Counted from the stretch's first letter, positions 1 through 11,371 are shown. The stretch: DNA of 64,000 bases from Pseudomonas sp. LS.1a (GCF_022533585.1 NZ_CP092827.1:187001-251000), one strand, 5' to 3'. Made by a program: numbers and translations. Notes: generated by a model not told the origin, from the letters alone.

Positions 1-753
1 AAGGAACTGGAAACCGCCTTGCTGGACAATGAAGCCGACATCGCCGTGCATTCGATGAAGGACGTGCCCATGGACTTTCCCGAAGGCCTGGGCCTGTACT
101 GCATCTGCGAGCGCGAAGACCCGCGCGATGCCTTCGTCTCCAACCGCTTCGCCAGCCTCGACGCGCTGCCGGCCGGCAGCATCGTCGGTACCTCCAGCCT
201 GCGCCGCCAGGCCCAGTTGCTGGCGCGTCGCCCGGACCTGCAAATCCGCTTCCTGCGCGGCAACGTCAACACTCGCCTGGCCAAGCTGGATGCCGGTGAA
301 TACGACGCCATCATCCTTGCTGCCGCCGGCCTGATCCGTCTGGGCTTCGAAGACCGCATCACCTCCACCATCAGCGTCGATGACAGCTTGCCGGCTGGCG
401 GCCAGGGCGCGGTGGGCATCGAGTGCCGCAGCGCCGACCACGAAATTCACGCGCTGCTGGCGCCGCTGCACCATGCCGACACCGCCGACCGGGTGGTGGC
501 CGAGCGTGCCTTGAACAAACGCCTGAATGGTGGCTGCCAGGTGCCGATTGCCTGCTATGCGGTACTGGAAGGTGACCAGCTGTGGCTGCGTGGCCTGGTT
601 GGCCAGCCCAGCGGCGGCACGCTGCTGGTGGCCGATGCCCGCGCGCCTCGTACTGCCGCCGAAACCCTGGGCGTGCAAGTGGCCGAGGACTTGCTGGGGC
701 AGGGTGCCGAAGCCATCCTCAAGGAAGTCTACGGCGAGGCCGGCCACCCGTGA
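1..753 (+). CDS. hemC: Hydroxymethylbilane synthase (porphobilinogen deaminase), 5' end missing
   Basis: Polymerises four porphobilinogens into hydroxymethylbilane in cytoplasmic tetrapyrrole synthesis. The open frame enters at base 1 already inside the protein; 250 residues are present of a family length near 310, so the N-terminal domain is cut by the window edge. Visible family marks are the HSMKDVP segment near the start, the [10 protein letters not shown] and RGNVNTRL substrate-binding arginine segments, and the NGGCQVPIA loop, whose Cys codon at 535-537 carries the dipyrromethane cofactor. The TGA stop overlaps the GTG start of hemD by four bases, showing translational coupling in a hemCDXY operon. 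Confidence 0.97.
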   Translation, partial: KELETALLDNEADIAVHSMKDVPMDFPEGLGLYCICEREDPRDAFVSNRFASLDALPAGSIVGTSSLRRQAQLLARRPDLQIRFLRGNVNTRLAKLDAGEYDAIILAAAGLIRLGFEDRITSTISVDDSLPAGGQGAVGIECRSADHEIHALLAPLHHADTADRVVAERALNKRLNGGCQVPIACYAVLEGDQLWLRGLVGQPSGGTLLVADARAPRTAAETLGVQVAEDLLGQGAEAILKEVYGEAGHP

Positions 754-1517
754 GCCAATGGCGCCTGTTGCTGACCCGGCCTGCCGAGGACTGTGCGGCA
801 CTGGCGCAAAGCCTGGCGGCGGCGGGGGTGGGCAGCAGCTGCCTGCCGCTGTTGGCGATCGAGCCCGTCACCGTGGGTAACCAGCAACGCCTGTTGCTGA
901 AAGGCCTGCAGGGCTTCCAGGCGATCATCGTGGTCAGCAAGCCGGCTGCCCGGTTGTTGCTTGAGCAACTGGCCAAGGCCGGCCTGCAGCCACCCGTGCA
1001 AGGCTGGTTCACTGTGGGCGAGGCGACCGCCGCCGTGCTGCAGGGTGCGGGCCTGGCGGTGAGCGTCCCGCCACGAGGTGATGACAGCGAAGCGTTGCTG
1101 GCGCTGCCAGCCCTGCGCCAGGCAGTTGCCGTGCCGGCGCCACGGGTCTTGATCGTTCGTGGCGTCGGAGGTCGCGAACTGCTGGCAGAGCGTCTTGCAG
1201 AGCAAGGTGCTAGTGTCGATTATCTGGAACTGTATCGTCGCTGCCTGCCGGCTTACCCGGCGGGCACCCTGATGCGCCGCATCGAAGCGGAACGCCTCAA
1301 TGGCCTGGTGGTCAGCAGTGGGCAGGGTTTTGAACACTTGCAGCAGATGGCCGGTGCCGACTGGCTGCAGCTGGCGCGTCTGCCGCTGTTCGTGCCCAGC
1401 CCTCGGGTCGCCGAACAGGCCAGGGCCGCCGGGGCCCAACAGGTTGTGGATTGCCGTGGCGCCAGTGCCACGGCCTTGCTGGCAGCCGTGCAGCGCAGCG
1501 CTGCACCTGCCTCTTAA
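750..1517 (+). CDS. hemD: Uroporphyrinogen-III synthase
   Basis: Cyclises hydroxymethylbilane with inversion of ring D to give uroporphyrinogen III. The 255-residue product starts at the GTG overlapping the hemC stop ([11 protein letters not shown]), the expected N-terminus for a family whose first strand reads LLTRP. Sequence conservation in this family is low, so the assignment rests on that start, on the length, on the YLELYRR segment in the second half, and on position between hemC and hemX. An in-frame upstream extension into hemC exists but lies wholly inside that gene and is not credible. Confidence 0.95.
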   Translation: MSQWRLLLTRPAEDCAALAQSLAAAGVGSSCLPLLAIEPVTVGNQQRLLLKGLQGFQAIIVVSKPAARLLLEQLAKAGLQPPVQGWFTVGEATAAVLQGAGLAVSVPPRGDDSEALLALPALRQAVAVPAPRVLIVRGVGGRELLAERLAEQGASVDYLELYRRCLPAYPAGTLMRRIEAERLNGLVVSSGQGFEHLQQMAGADWLQLARLPLFVPSPRVAEQARAAGAQQVVDCRGASATALLAAVQRSAAPAS

Positions 1518-1562
1518 GGCGCTAAGCTGAACGCGATGCGCCCCCATGCAAAGGATGGATAC

Positions 1563-2663
1563 GTGAGCGAGACTGTCTTGTCCAATAACGATCAGCCGTC
1601 GGCACAAGCGCCGGCGGAACCCGTCACCACCCCACCTGCCAAGCGCTCCGGCAGTGGCCTTGCAACGCTGGCCCTGCTGTTGGGTGCGGCCGGGGTGGCG
1701 GTAGGTGGCTGGGGTGTCTGGCAGGTGCGTCAACTGCAAGGCAGCGAATTCAACCAGGGCCAGCACATCGAGGCGCTGAACCAGCGCGCCGAGGCCCTGC
1801 AGCAGCGTGAGCAGCAGATCAGCGCGCAACTGGCCAGCCTGCCGGCGGCCAGCGAGCTGGAAGACCGCCGCCGCCTGGTAGCGCAGTTGCAAGGCGACCA
1901 GCAACGCCTCAGCCAGCGCCTGGAAACCGTGCTGGGCGAAAGCCGCAAGGAATGGCGCCTGGCCGAAGCCGAGCACTTGCTGCGCCTGGCCACCCTGCGC
2001 CTGTCGGCGCTGCAGGACATCACCAGTGCCAAGGCCTTGGTCGAGGGTGCTGACGAGATCCTGCGCGAGCAGAGTGATCCGGGTGCTTTCGCCGCCCGTG
2101 AGCAACTGGCGCGCAGCCTGGCCACGCTCAACAGCACCCAGCAACCGGACCGTACCGGCCTGTTCCTGAAACTGGCGGCTCAGCGCGAGCTGGTGCAGCA
2201 ACTCAGCGCCCAGTCGCCGGAGTTCGAAACCAATGCCGACGCCCTGGGCGCCCTGACCGCCGATGGTGATGGCGCCAGTCGCCTGTCCCAATGGTGGGCC
2301 GAGATCTCCAAGTACTTCCAGATCGACTTCAACGCCGATGACAACGTGCGGCCGCTGCTGGCCGGGCAGCAACTGAACCAGCTGCGCCTTGCCCTGAGCC
2401 TGACCATCGAACAGGCCCAGTGGGCAGCGCTCAATGGCGATAGCAAGGTCTACACCCAGGCGCTGGACGACGCCCGTAGCGTGCTGCTGGCCAATTTCAA
2501 CGCCGACAACCCGCAAAGCAAGGCCATGCTTGACAGCCTCAATGCCCTGGCCGAGCAGCCGGTGTCGGTGGTTACCCCCGACCTCAGCGAAAGCCTGGCC
2601 GCAGTACAGGCCTATATCCAGCGCCGCCACCTGCCGGCCGAGGCTGAAGGGGGCAAGCCATGA
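1563..2663 (+). CDS. hemX: HemX-family membrane protein (uroporphyrinogen-III C-methyltransferase-like)
   Basis: Inner-membrane anchored protein found between hemD and hemY in gammaproteobacteria. The GTG at 1563 is preferred because AAAGGA sits seven bases upstream; an ATG at 1536 would put that ribosome site inside the gene. The 366-residue product has a Pro/Ala-rich cytoplasmic tail, one membrane segment at about residues 31-52, a coiled coil rich in Gln, Arg and Glu (about 60-150), then the alpha-helical HemX domain. It is often annotated as a methyltransferase but shows no SAM-binding motif; its role in haem synthesis is unproven. The end overlaps hemY by four bases. Confidence 0.9.
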   Translation: MSETVLSNNDQPSAQAPAEPVTTPPAKRSGSGLATLALLLGAAGVAVGGWGVWQVRQLQGSEFNQGQHIEALNQRAEALQQREQQISAQLASLPAASELEDRRRLVAQLQGDQQRLSQRLETVLGESRKEWRLAEAEHLLRLATLRLSALQDITSAKALVEGADEILREQSDPGAFAAREQLARSLATLNSTQQPDRTGLFLKLAAQRELVQQLSAQSPEFETNADALGALTADGDGASRLSQWWAEISKYFQIDFNADDNVRPLLAGQQLNQLRLALSLTIEQAQWAALNGDSKVYTQALDDARSVLLANFNADNPQSKAMLDSLNALAEQPVSVVTPDLSESLAAVQAYIQRRHLPAEAEGGKP

Positions 2664-3898
2664 AGCGTGTCTACCTGCTGGCCGTGCTGGCGATTGTGGT
2701 CGCGGCGGCGCTGGGTATTGCGGTCGCCAAGCACAGCGGCTACGTGCTGATCTCCTATGGCAGCTTCCGCTACCAGTCGGGGTTGTGGGCGGCCCTGGCC
2801 GGCTTGCTGGCGGTGGTGCTGCTGCTGTGGCTGGTGCGCTACCTGGTCGGCCTGGTGCTGACTTCCAGCGGCGTGGTCAACCCATGGTCGCGGCGTAATC
2901 GCAGCCGGCGCGTTCGCCTGGCCATCGAGCAAGGCCAACTGGACCTCGCCGAGGGCCGTTGGGCCAGTGCCCAGCGCCACCTGCACCGTGCCGCAGAGGC
3001 CGAGCGCCAGCCGTTGCTGTATTACCTTGGTGCCGCGCGTGCTGCCAACGAGCAAGGCCGAACCGAAGACAGCGATAACCTGCTGGAGCGTGCCCTGGAG
3101 CGCCAGCCGCAAGCGGAGCTGGCTATCGCCCTGACCCATGCGCAGTTGCAGATGGACCGTGGCGAAAGCGATGGCGCCCTGGAAACCCTGCTGGCCATGC
3201 AGGAGCGCCACCCGCACAACAGCCAGGTGCTGCGCCTGCTGCAGCGGCTGCACCTGGAGCGCGGCGACTGGTCGGCACTGATCCGCCTGCTGCCCGACCT
3301 GCGCAAGGGCAAGGTGCTGCCAGCCGCCGAACTGGCTGCCCTGGAGCAACGTGCCTGGGGCCAGAACCTGAGCCTGGCCACCACCCGTGGCGAGGACGCG
3401 CAAAGTGCCCGTCAGGCCCTGGAGCGCGCCTGGCAGCAACTGACCGCTGCCCAGCGCCAGGAGCCACAGCTGGTGCTGGCCTACGCTGAGCAATTGCGCC
3501 AGGTGGGTGCCCAGAGCGAAGCCGAACAAGTGCTGCGCACCGCCCTCAAGCGTGAATACGAAAGCCACCTGGCCCGCCTGTACGGCCTGGTGCGCGGCGA
3601 TGACCCGGCGCGTCAGCTGCAAACTGCCGAAGGTTGGCTCAAGGCCCACCCGCAGGACGCCAGCCTGCTGCTGACCCTGGGCCGTCTGAGCCTGCAGAAC
3701 CGCTTGTGGGGCAAGGCGCGCGACTACCTGGAAAGCAGCCTGCGCATGGAGCGCAACCCCGAGGCCTGCGCCGAGCTGGCGCGTCTGCTTGCCGGCCTTG
3801 GCGAGACCGAGCGCAGCAACCAGCTGTTCCAGGAGGGCCTCGGCCTGCTGGACGAGCGCCTGCTAGCCCTGCCTTTGCCAGAAGGCGTGCGCGCCTGA
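2660..3898 (+). CDS. hemY: HemY tetratricopeptide-repeat membrane protein
   Basis: Protoheme IX biogenesis protein of 412 residues. Two membrane segments lie near the N-terminus (about residues 4-28 and 41-68), followed by helical TPR-like repeats facing the periplasm. This is the proteobacterial HemY, not the Bacillus protoporphyrinogen oxidase that shares the name. The ATG overlaps the last four bases of hemX, so the two are translationally coupled; HemX and HemY are thought to act together, though the exact step is unresolved. The next 220 bases to dsbB hold no gene that I can see. Confidence 0.93.
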   Translation: MKRVYLLAVLAIVVAAALGIAVAKHSGYVLISYGSFRYQSGLWAALAGLLAVVLLLWLVRYLVGLVLTSSGVVNPWSRRNRSRRVRLAIEQGQLDLAEGRWASAQRHLHRAAEAERQPLLYYLGAARAANEQGRTEDSDNLLERALERQPQAELAIALTHAQLQMDRGESDGALETLLAMQERHPHNSQVLRLLQRLHLERGDWSALIRLLPDLRKGKVLPAAELAALEQRAWGQNLSLATTRGEDAQSARQALERAWQQLTAAQRQEPQLVLAYAEQLRQVGAQSEAEQVLRTALKREYESHLARLYGLVRGDDPARQLQTAEGWLKAHPQDASLLLTLGRLSLQNRLWGKARDYLESSLRMERNPEACAELARLLAGLGETERSNQLFQEGLGLLDERLLALPLPEGVRA

Positions 3899-4119
3899 CC
3901 TACCCCAGGGCCCGTGCCAAGGCGCGGGCTCCGGGGGCGGGTAACTTGTCTCTCGATGTAAGTTCGATCTGCAGTCCATTTCTTCAGACGCTTCCTACCG
4001 CATGGCTGGAAATTTCCTTCGCGATTCAGCGACTTGTCATTGCTGTCGCGCCTTGAAACAAAGCGTGTCTTTCCTCTACCGTTTCAAGCCACTTCATTAT
4101 CCCGGGACCTTCACCGCCC

Positions 4120-4626
4120 ATGCTGCCGGCCCGTTTGCGCACCTTTTTTCTACCTGCCTGCCTCGCTGCACTGGCGGTACTGGCCGCGTCCTTCCACCTG
4201 GAAAACGTCCTGGGGCTGGTGCCTTGCCCGTTGTGTTTCAGCCAGCGGCTGCTGCTTGGCGTGTACGCGCTGCTGTGCCTGGCGGCAGTGCTACAGGCAC
4301 CGGGTACGGCGGGTATTCGCTGTTACGCGCGGGCGACGCTGGGCTGTTCGCTGACCGGTGCGTTGCTGGCAGCACGGCATGTCTGGTTGCAGGGGGCTGA
4401 CGGGGCCATCCCTGTCTGCCCGGTGCCGATCGGGCGGCTGTTGGAGCAGTCCTGGGGCGAGGCGGCTCGGCAACTGTTGTTCGGTGGCCCGGATTGCAAC
4501 TCGCTGACCTGGAGCTTTCTCGACCTGACCTTGCCCGAGTGGAGCCTACTGGCTTTTCTGCTTTTGGCGGGGCTGCCCTTGAGCTGCCTGCTGGCGTATC
4601 GTTTCCGCACCCTGGCGAAAACATGA
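4120..4626 (+). CDS. dsbB: Disulfide bond formation protein DsbB
   Basis: Inner-membrane quinone reductase that reoxidises DsbA. The 168-residue product has four predicted membrane segments. The first periplasmic loop holds the CPLC redox pair; the second loop holds a Cys in IPVCPV and a second in GPDCNS, matching the second pair that exchanges with DsbA. The start follows a long leader without a strong ribosome site, so the N-terminus is moderately certain. A DsbB paralogue between hemY and algQ is the usual Pseudomonas arrangement. No gene is seen in the 230 bases before rsd. Confidence 0.93.
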   Translation: MLPARLRTFFLPACLAALAVLAASFHLENVLGLVPCPLCFSQRLLLGVYALLCLAAVLQAPGTAGIRCYARATLGCSLTGALLAARHVWLQGADGAIPVCPVPIGRLLEQSWGEAARQLLFGGPDCNSLTWSFLDLTLPEWSLLAFLLLAGLPLSCLLAYRFRTLAKT

Positions 4627-4857
4627 CCTGGCGCAAGGCTGGCGCCATTGGCGCGACCAATGGCCGTGTAACAGGTTATTAAACACTTGTATGAACTTTG
4701 TCCGCTGCGTACCTTGAAGGGCAGCACGCACGGGAATAATCTCCCAGCACGCATACCGAAAACACAACTGCTCGATGCCGCCTGCTGATGTCACCTTTGT
4801 GCTGCACGGTCGTGGTGCGAGGTGCAGCGGCATCTACCCAGAAGGGAAGAGATCGCC

Positions 4858-5328
4858 ATGCTCGATAGTTGTCAGAACGCTCAGGAACGCTGGGGTGGGG
4901 TTCACAAACTGATCGACCGCTGGCTGGCGGAGCGCAAGGAACTGGTGCAGGCTTTCCGCGCACTGCGCGATGCCAAGCCGGCCTTCGCCGACAAGGACAC
5001 CAACGGGGAGTTTTGCGCGCTCCTTGTCGACTACGTTTCGGCGTGGCATTTCGAGGTCTGCGAGCAGTTGGCCAGTGAGGCCAAGGCTTTCGGAGACGAA
5101 AAAGCGCTGAAGCTGGCCGAAGAGATCAACCCACGGATCAACGACAGTACTCAGATCGCACTGGCCTTCAATGACCATTGCGCCAAGGGTGAGTGCAAGG
5201 ACACCGAACGCTTCGCCGAGAAACTGGCCAAGTTGGGCGGGCTGTTGCACGAGCGCTTCGAACTTGAAGACTGCCTGATCGAAGTGCTGCACAACGCGCA
5301 CAAGGAAGAAGGCGCGGTCCAGGCCTGA
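4858..5328 (+). CDS. rsd: Regulator of sigma D / AlgQ
   Basis: Anti-sigma-70 factor, called AlgQ in Pseudomonas, that sequesters the housekeeping sigma factor and affects alginate and siderophore genes. The 156-residue, mostly helical protein begins MLDSCQNAQERWGG with the AAGGGAAGAG ribosome site nearby. The family segments LIDRWLAERKELV and HERFELEDCLIEVLH are visible. It stands alone, convergent with the FKBP gene (stop codons about 10 bases apart), within the conserved dsbB-algQ-FKBP-algP order. Confidence 0.95.
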   Translation: MLDSCQNAQERWGGVHKLIDRWLAERKELVQAFRALRDAKPAFADKDTNGEFCALLVDYVSAWHFEVCEQLASEAKAFGDEKALKLAEEINPRINDSTQIALAFNDHCAKGECKDTERFAEKLAKLGGLLHERFELEDCLIEVLHNAHKEEGAVQA

Positions 5329-5337
5329 GGGTTGGCG

Positions 5338-5976
5338 TCAGTCGCCAACCGCCAGCAGTTCGATCTCGAACACCAGGGGTGTGTAGGGTGCGATCAGGTC
5401 CCCTGCGCCCTCGGCGCCATAGGCTTGCGCCGACGGAATCACCAGGCGCCATTTGGCGCCGGCGTGCATTCGCGGCAAGGCCACCTGCCACCCTTCGATC
5501 ACCGAATCCAGGCTGAACCATTGGGGCGTCTGGTTCTGGTCGAACACCGAGCCGTCTGGCAACCTGCCCACATAGCGCACCTGCACCTTGCCACCGGCTT
5601 TGGGCTGCGCGCCCGTACCTGCTTGCAGTTCGCTGTAGAGCACGCCCTCCGGTAGTTCGTGCACACCATAACCACCACGCTCTTTGGTCATGAAGCGTGT
5701 TTCGGCAGCCTGCAGCTTCTGCATGGCGGCATCGCCTTCCTGCGTTTCATGCTGCCGGAGCACGGCCTGCATGCGTGCCTTGTCGAGTTTCAGCGGTTGC
5801 CCCTGGTAGGACTGGCGCAGGCCTTCGACCAGCGCATCCAGTTGCAGGCCCGGCATATCCTGGCGCAGCCGCTCACCCAGGCTGGCGCCGAGGCTGTAGG
5901 CAAGGTCATGTTCGTCGCTGTCGGCCAGGGCGATGGGGGCCAGCAGGCATAAACCTAAAACAAGATATCGAGGCAT
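5338..5976 (-). CDS. FKBP-type peptidyl-prolyl cis-trans isomerase, periplasmic
   Basis: Folding catalyst of the FklB/Mip type. The ATG at 5976 gives 212 residues beginning with a signal peptide (MPRYLVLGLCLLAPIALAD); longer in-frame starts run into a REP element upstream and are rejected. An N-terminal helical dimerisation region (about 20-105) precedes the FKBP fold (about 115-212), with VRYVGRLPDG, VIEGWQ and IPSAQAYG marking the active site. The same gene lies between algQ and algP in other pseudomonads. Confidence 0.93.
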   Translation of the reverse strand: MPRYLVLGLCLLAPIALADSDEHDLAYSLGASLGERLRQDMPGLQLDALVEGLRQSYQGQPLKLDKARMQAVLRQHETQEGDAAMQKLQAAETRFMTKERGGYGVHELPEGVLYSELQAGTGAQPKAGGKVQVRYVGRLPDGSVFDQNQTPQWFSLDSVIEGWQVALPRMHAGAKWRLVIPSAQAYGAEGAGDLIAPYTPLVFEIELLAVGD

Positions 5977-6045
5977 GGTCGGTTCCTGCGCCAATGAGCG
6001 GGGAAGTATGCCAGTGTTCCGTTTTGTATTGTGTGCTCGCGGTCC

Positions 6046-6164
6046 TTGTAGGTGCGGCCTTGTGTCGCGACAGGGCTGCAAAGCAGCCCCGGCAATATCT
6101 GCGGTGGTGCTGAAATCCAGGGGCTGCTCCGCAGCCCATCGCGACACAAGGCCGCTCCAACAGG
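6046..6164. repeat. REP pair, GCGGCCTTGTGTCGCGA class
   Basis: Two inverted copies of the element built on GCGGCCTTGTGTCGCGA followed by a GGGCTGC/GCAGCCC hairpin. It lies upstream of the FKBP gene in the 380-base gap before algP. The rest of that gap is AT-richer and presumably contains the algP promoter. Confidence 0.85.
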
Positions 6165-6355
6165 GGGCTGTGCATTACAGATAAGTGGCAAATATCAGCA
6201 ATGATTTATTCAGCAACTACACTTGCTCGGAGCTGCAAGATAACAACTTTGCCCAGGCATGCAACGCGGCGTAAATATTACTGTCAACATGCCCTAGCGG
6301 CGGTAGCAGCAGAAGCATAGTATGAGCCGCAATCTCGTCAGCCAGGAGGTAAACC

Positions 6356-7489
6356 ATGTCGGCCAAAAAGAAGCCAGTAAGTACGCCGTTACACCTGCTC
6401 CAGCAACTTTCGGGCAGCTTGCTCGAACACTTGGAGGATGCCTGCTCGCAAGCGCTGGCTGATGCGGAAAAACTGCTGGCCAAGTTGGAAAAGCAGCGTG
6501 GCAAGGCCCAGGAAAAACTGCACAACGGTCGCCTGAAACTGCAAGACGCGGCCAAGGCAGGTAAAGCCAAGGCGCAGACCAAGGCGCAAAAAATCATTGG
6601 CGAACTTGAAGAACTGCTCGACTCCCTCAAGGAACGTCAAACCCAGACCCGTTCTTATATCCAGCAACTCAAGCGCGATGCCCAGGACAGCCTCAAGCTG
6701 GCCCAGGGTGTAGGCAAGGTTCGCGAAGCTGCAGCCAAGGCGCTTGACCAGCGTGCTGCCAAGACCGCCAAGCCCGCCTCCAGGGCTGCTGCCGCCAAAC
6801 CTGCAGCCAAGCCAGCCGCCAAGGCCACTGCTGCCGCCAAACCTGCCGCCAAGCCAGCCGCCAAGGCCACTGCTGCCGCCAAACCTGCCGCCAAACCTGC
6901 CGCCAAACCAGCTGCCAAGGCTACTGCTGCGGCCAAACCTGCAGCCAAGCCAGCCGCCAAGGCCACTGCTGCGGCCAAACCTGCAGCCAAGCCAGCCGCC
7001 AAGGCCACTGCTGCGGCCAAACCTGCAGCCAAGCCAGCCGCCAAGGCCACTGCTGCGGCCAAACCTGCAGCCAAGCCAGCCGCCAAGGCCACTGCTGCGG
7101 CCAAACCCGCTGCCAAGCCAGCAGCCAAGGCCACTGCTGCAGCCAAACCTGCAGCCAAGCCAGCCGCCAAGGCCACTGCCGCAGCCAAACCTGCAGCCAA
7201 GCCCGCTGCCACAGCCAAGCCAGCGGCGGCCAAAGCACCAGCCAAAGCCGCTGCTGCCAAGCCAGCCGCGAAGCCAGCTGCCGCCAAGGCTCCAGCACGT
7301 GCGGCCGCCAAACCCGCCGCCAAGCCAGCAGCTGCCAAGCCTGTTGTCAGCAAGCCAGCCGAAGCCAAACCGGCTACGCCTGCCGCCAGCACCCCGGCCG
7401 CTGCGACCAACTCGGCCACCCCGGCAGCTTCGGTAGCACCATCGGCACCCGCCAGCACCCCGGCTCAGGCACCGTCTTCGGCGTCCTGA
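6356..7489 (+). CDS. algP: AlgP, histone H1-like DNA-binding regulator
   Basis: Nucleoid-type protein (AlgR3) linked to alginate gene regulation. The start ATG has a perfect AGGAGGT six bases upstream. Residues 1-130 form a helical, Lys- and Leu-rich coiled-coil region; from about residue 140 the 377-residue chain is almost only Ala, Lys and Pro, in tandem KPAAKPAAK units that resemble the eukaryotic H1 tail, and ends in an Ala/Pro/Ser tail. Eight or nine near-identical units mean the length probably varies between strains. The 3' end overlaps the converging TIGR02444 gene by 25 bases. Confidence 0.95.
   Translation: MSAKKKPVSTPLHLLQQLSGSLLEHLEDACSQALADAEKLLAKLEKQRGKAQEKLHNGRLKLQDAAKAGKAKAQTKAQKIIGELEELLDSLKERQTQTRSYIQQLKRDAQDSLKLAQGVGKVREAAAKALDQRAAKTAKPASRAAAAKPAAKPAAKATAAAKPAAKPAAKATAAAKPAAKPAAKPAAKATAAAKPAAKPAAKATAAAKPAAKPAAKATAAAKPAAKPAAKATAAAKPAAKPAAKATAAAKPAAKPAAKATAAAKPAAKPAAKATAAAKPAAKPAATAKPAAAKAPAKAAAAKPAAKPAAAKAPARAAAKPAAKPAAAKPVVSKPAEAKPATPAASTPAAATNSATPAASVAPSAPASTPAQAPSSAS
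6796..7211 (+). repeat. 42-bp in-frame tandem repeats of algP
   Basis: Unit of 14 codons (A-T-A-A-A-K-P-A-A-K-P-A-A-K), for example starting at 6962 and 7004. Central copies are nearly identical at DNA level and outer ones more diverged; one copy carries an extra KPAA. The pattern suits slippage or unequal recombination while preserving frame. Confidence 0.92.
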
Positions 7490-7947
7490 AACGTTGCCGC
7501 CGCGACGCGCAATCGAACCAGCGCGTCGTGGTGGCGGGCCTGGTCCGGCACCAGCCGGGCCAGCCAGTCGTCCACGGGCTCATGGGCGCCTGCCGGCCAC
7601 TGTCGCGAACGCTCCTGCAAGCGCTCAAGCAAGGCTTTCTCGGCCTGTAGCTCCAACCCCTTCACCTGCTCACGCAACGCCGCCAGCTGCGCATCATTTT
7701 GCGCTGCTGCTCGCCACTGTTGGCGCAAGCTACGTAATGGGTTGACCACTTCGCGCTGCCAGGGCTCGGTAACCTCGCGCAATGCCTGTACGCGTTCGTC
7801 CCGCACGGCCACGCCACGCGCCTGCAGCCAGGTTGCGCACAGCAGCAGACAGACATCGCCACCCTGCGCCTGCAGGGCGAGGCAGGCCGCTTCCACGCCG
7901 GGCCTGGCATACAGGGCCAGGGCGTGATTCCACAGGTCGGTGTGCAT
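7465..7947 (-). CDS. TIGR02444 family protein, unknown function
   Basis: A 160-residue helical protein beginning MHTDLWNHALALYARPGVE, the recognisable start of the TIGR02444 (DUF2390) family, found next to the ABC-F gene in pseudomonads. No catalytic motif is visible. It runs convergently into algP with a 25-base coding overlap and diverges from the ABC-F gene, whose start is 50 bases away, so the two presumably share a small promoter region. Confidence 0.85.
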   Translation of the reverse strand: MHTDLWNHALALYARPGVEAACLALQAQGGDVCLLLCATWLQARGVAVRDERVQALREVTEPWQREVVNPLRSLRQQWRAAAQNDAQLAALREQVKGLELQAEKALLERLQERSRQWPAGAHEPVDDWLARLVPDQARHHDALVRLRVAAATFQDAEDGA

Positions 7948-7997
7948 GGTTCCACTCGCGCTATGGGCCGAGGAAGCTGGTAGACTCCGCGACCATC

Positions 7998-9907
<1,910 letters not shown>

Positions 9908-9908
<1 letters not shown>

Positions 9909-10495
9909 TGGAGGAACTGCGTTCGCTGCTGCCAGGGCAATGGATGGACACCTTCTGGCTGGGCTTGCAGATCCTGTTGATCCTGGTGGCGGCCTTTGTC
10001 CTGCAGCGCATCGTCGCGCGCGGGTTGAGCCGCCTGGGCCAGCGTTACCCGTTGCCGCCGGAGCTGCTGGTGCCGGTGCGTGGTGGCCTGCGCTGGCTGA
10101 TCATGGGCAGTGCGTTGCTGTTCGTGCTGGAGCGCCTGGGTGTATCGGCGACCGTGCTGTGGACAGCACTGTCCGGCTTCGTCGCGGTGGCGGCGGTGGC
10201 CTTCTTCGCCATGTGGAGCGTGCTGTCCAACCTGCTGTGCGCGGTGCTCATCTTCACCGTCGGGCCGTTTCGCATCGGTGACGTGGTCGAGCTGGTCGAC
10301 ACCCTGGACAAGCCGGGCGTGAAAGGCCGGGTGATTGCCATCAACCTGCTGTTCACCACCCTGATGGAAATGCCAGAGGCGGGTGGGGCGCTGGTGCAGG
10401 TGCCCAACAGCCAGTTCTTCCAGAAGTCGGTACGGCGCTGGCGCGGGGCTGAGGTGCAGTCCATGCACAAAGAGTCGCCTGTCGAGGGTGACTGA
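9908..10495 (+). CDS. Small MscS-family mechanosensitive channel protein
   Basis: Short (195 aa) MscS-type inner-membrane protein with three predicted membrane segments and only the pore helix plus the beta domain, no long C-terminal vestibule. The pore-like segment ALSGFVAVAAVAFFAMWSV is followed by the family sequence PFRIGDVVEL. It is translationally coupled to the ABC-F gene by a one-base overlap. Channel activity and osmotic role are inferred from family only. Confidence 0.87.
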
Positions 10496-10503
10496 ACCTG
10501 CAC

Positions 10504-10597
10504 CGGCCTCTTCGCGGGTAAACCCGCTCCCACAGGTATTGCGCTGTCCTCAAGGGCTGTGAAACTCCTGTGGGAGCGGGTTCACCCGCGAAGAGGC
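10504..10597. repeat. REP pair (BIME)
   Basis: Inverted pair of the P. putida REP built on GGCCTCTTCGCGGGT and ACCCGCTCCCACAG, separated by about 25 bases. Lies downstream of the MscS gene. Confidence 0.9.
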
Positions 10598-10694
10598 CAG
10601 CACAGGCAATACAAATCCTTCAGAAATCGCTGGTTATTTTTTCACCAACACCTTAGCTTAACGATTTGCAACATATGTTCGAGCGAGGTGTGTG

Positions 10695-11327
10695 ATGTCG
10701 ATGGAAGTGTGGTTGGGCTTCTTTGCCGCCTGTTGGGTGATCAGCCTTTCACCCGGTGCCGGGGCGATTGCCTCGATGTCCAGCGGCCTGCAATACGGCT
10801 TCTGGCGTGGTTACTGGAACGCCCTGGGCCTGCAACTGGGCCTGATCATGCAAATCGCCATCATTGCCGCCGGCGTCGGTGCCGTCCTGGCCGCCTCGGC
10901 CACGGCCTTCCAGGTCATCAAATGGTTCGGTGTCGCCTACCTCATCTACCTGGCCTACAAGCAGTGGCGTGCCCTGCCCATGGACATGAGCGATGAATCC
11001 GCCGTGCGCCCGATCGGTAAACCGCTGAGCCTGGTGTTCCGTGGCTTCCTGGTCAACGTCAGCAACCCGAAGGCGCTGGTGTTCATGCTGGCGGTGCTGC
11101 CGCAGTTCATCAACCCGCATCAACCGCTGTTACCACAGTATGTGGCGATCACCGTGACCATGGTCACCGTGGATATGCTGGTGATGGCGGGGTACACCGG
11201 ATTGGCTGCGCGGGTGTTGCGCTTGCTGCGTACGCCCAAGCAGCAGAAGCGTTTGAACCGGACGTTTGCCGGGTTGTTCATTGGTGCTGCTACCTTCCTG
11301 GCGACTCTGCGCCGCGCGCCAGTCTGA
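10695..11327 (+). CDS. LysE/RhtB-family amino-acid exporter
   Basis: Membrane exporter of 210 residues with six predicted helices. MSMEVWLGFFAACW and the SPGAGAI segment near residue 18-26 are typical of RhtB-type members; NVSNPKALVF is the conserved mid-protein motif. GTG at 10692 is possible, but ATG at 10695 is the simpler start. A perfect 10-base palindrome AACATATGTT lies at 10670-10679, just upstream of the start. The substrate (homoserine/threonine or other) cannot be told. Confidence 0.88.
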   Translation: MSMEVWLGFFAACWVISLSPGAGAIASMSSGLQYGFWRGYWNALGLQLGLIMQIAIIAAGVGAVLAASATAFQVIKWFGVAYLIYLAYKQWRALPMDMSDESAVRPIGKPLSLVFRGFLVNVSNPKALVFMLAVLPQFINPHQPLLPQYVAITVTMVTVDMLVMAGYTGLAARVLRLLRTPKQQKRLNRTFAGLFIGAATFLATLRRAPV

Positions 11328-11340
11328 CAGATCGTATGTA

Positions 11341-11371
11341 GGCCATTCGCGGGCTTGCCCGCGAATGGGCC
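11341..11371. terminator. REP-like hairpin between convergent genes
   Basis: ATTCGCGGGC and GCCCGCGAAT form a 10-bp stem with a two-base loop, flanked by GGCC and GGGCC. No T run follows. It lies between the LysE and slipin stop codons, where a shared end of transcription is expected. Confidence 0.5.

Noticed and set aside
729..2630. 633-codon open frame antisense to hemD and hemX
   Set aside because: Long antisense frames are expected in GC-rich DNA with G/C third positions; the translation is Gln/Gly/Leu-rich without domain features, and the opposite strand encodes clear hem genes.
6796..7211. CRISPR-like array
   Set aside because: Repeats are contiguous without spacers, in frame and encode the known Ala-Lys-Pro tail of AlgP.
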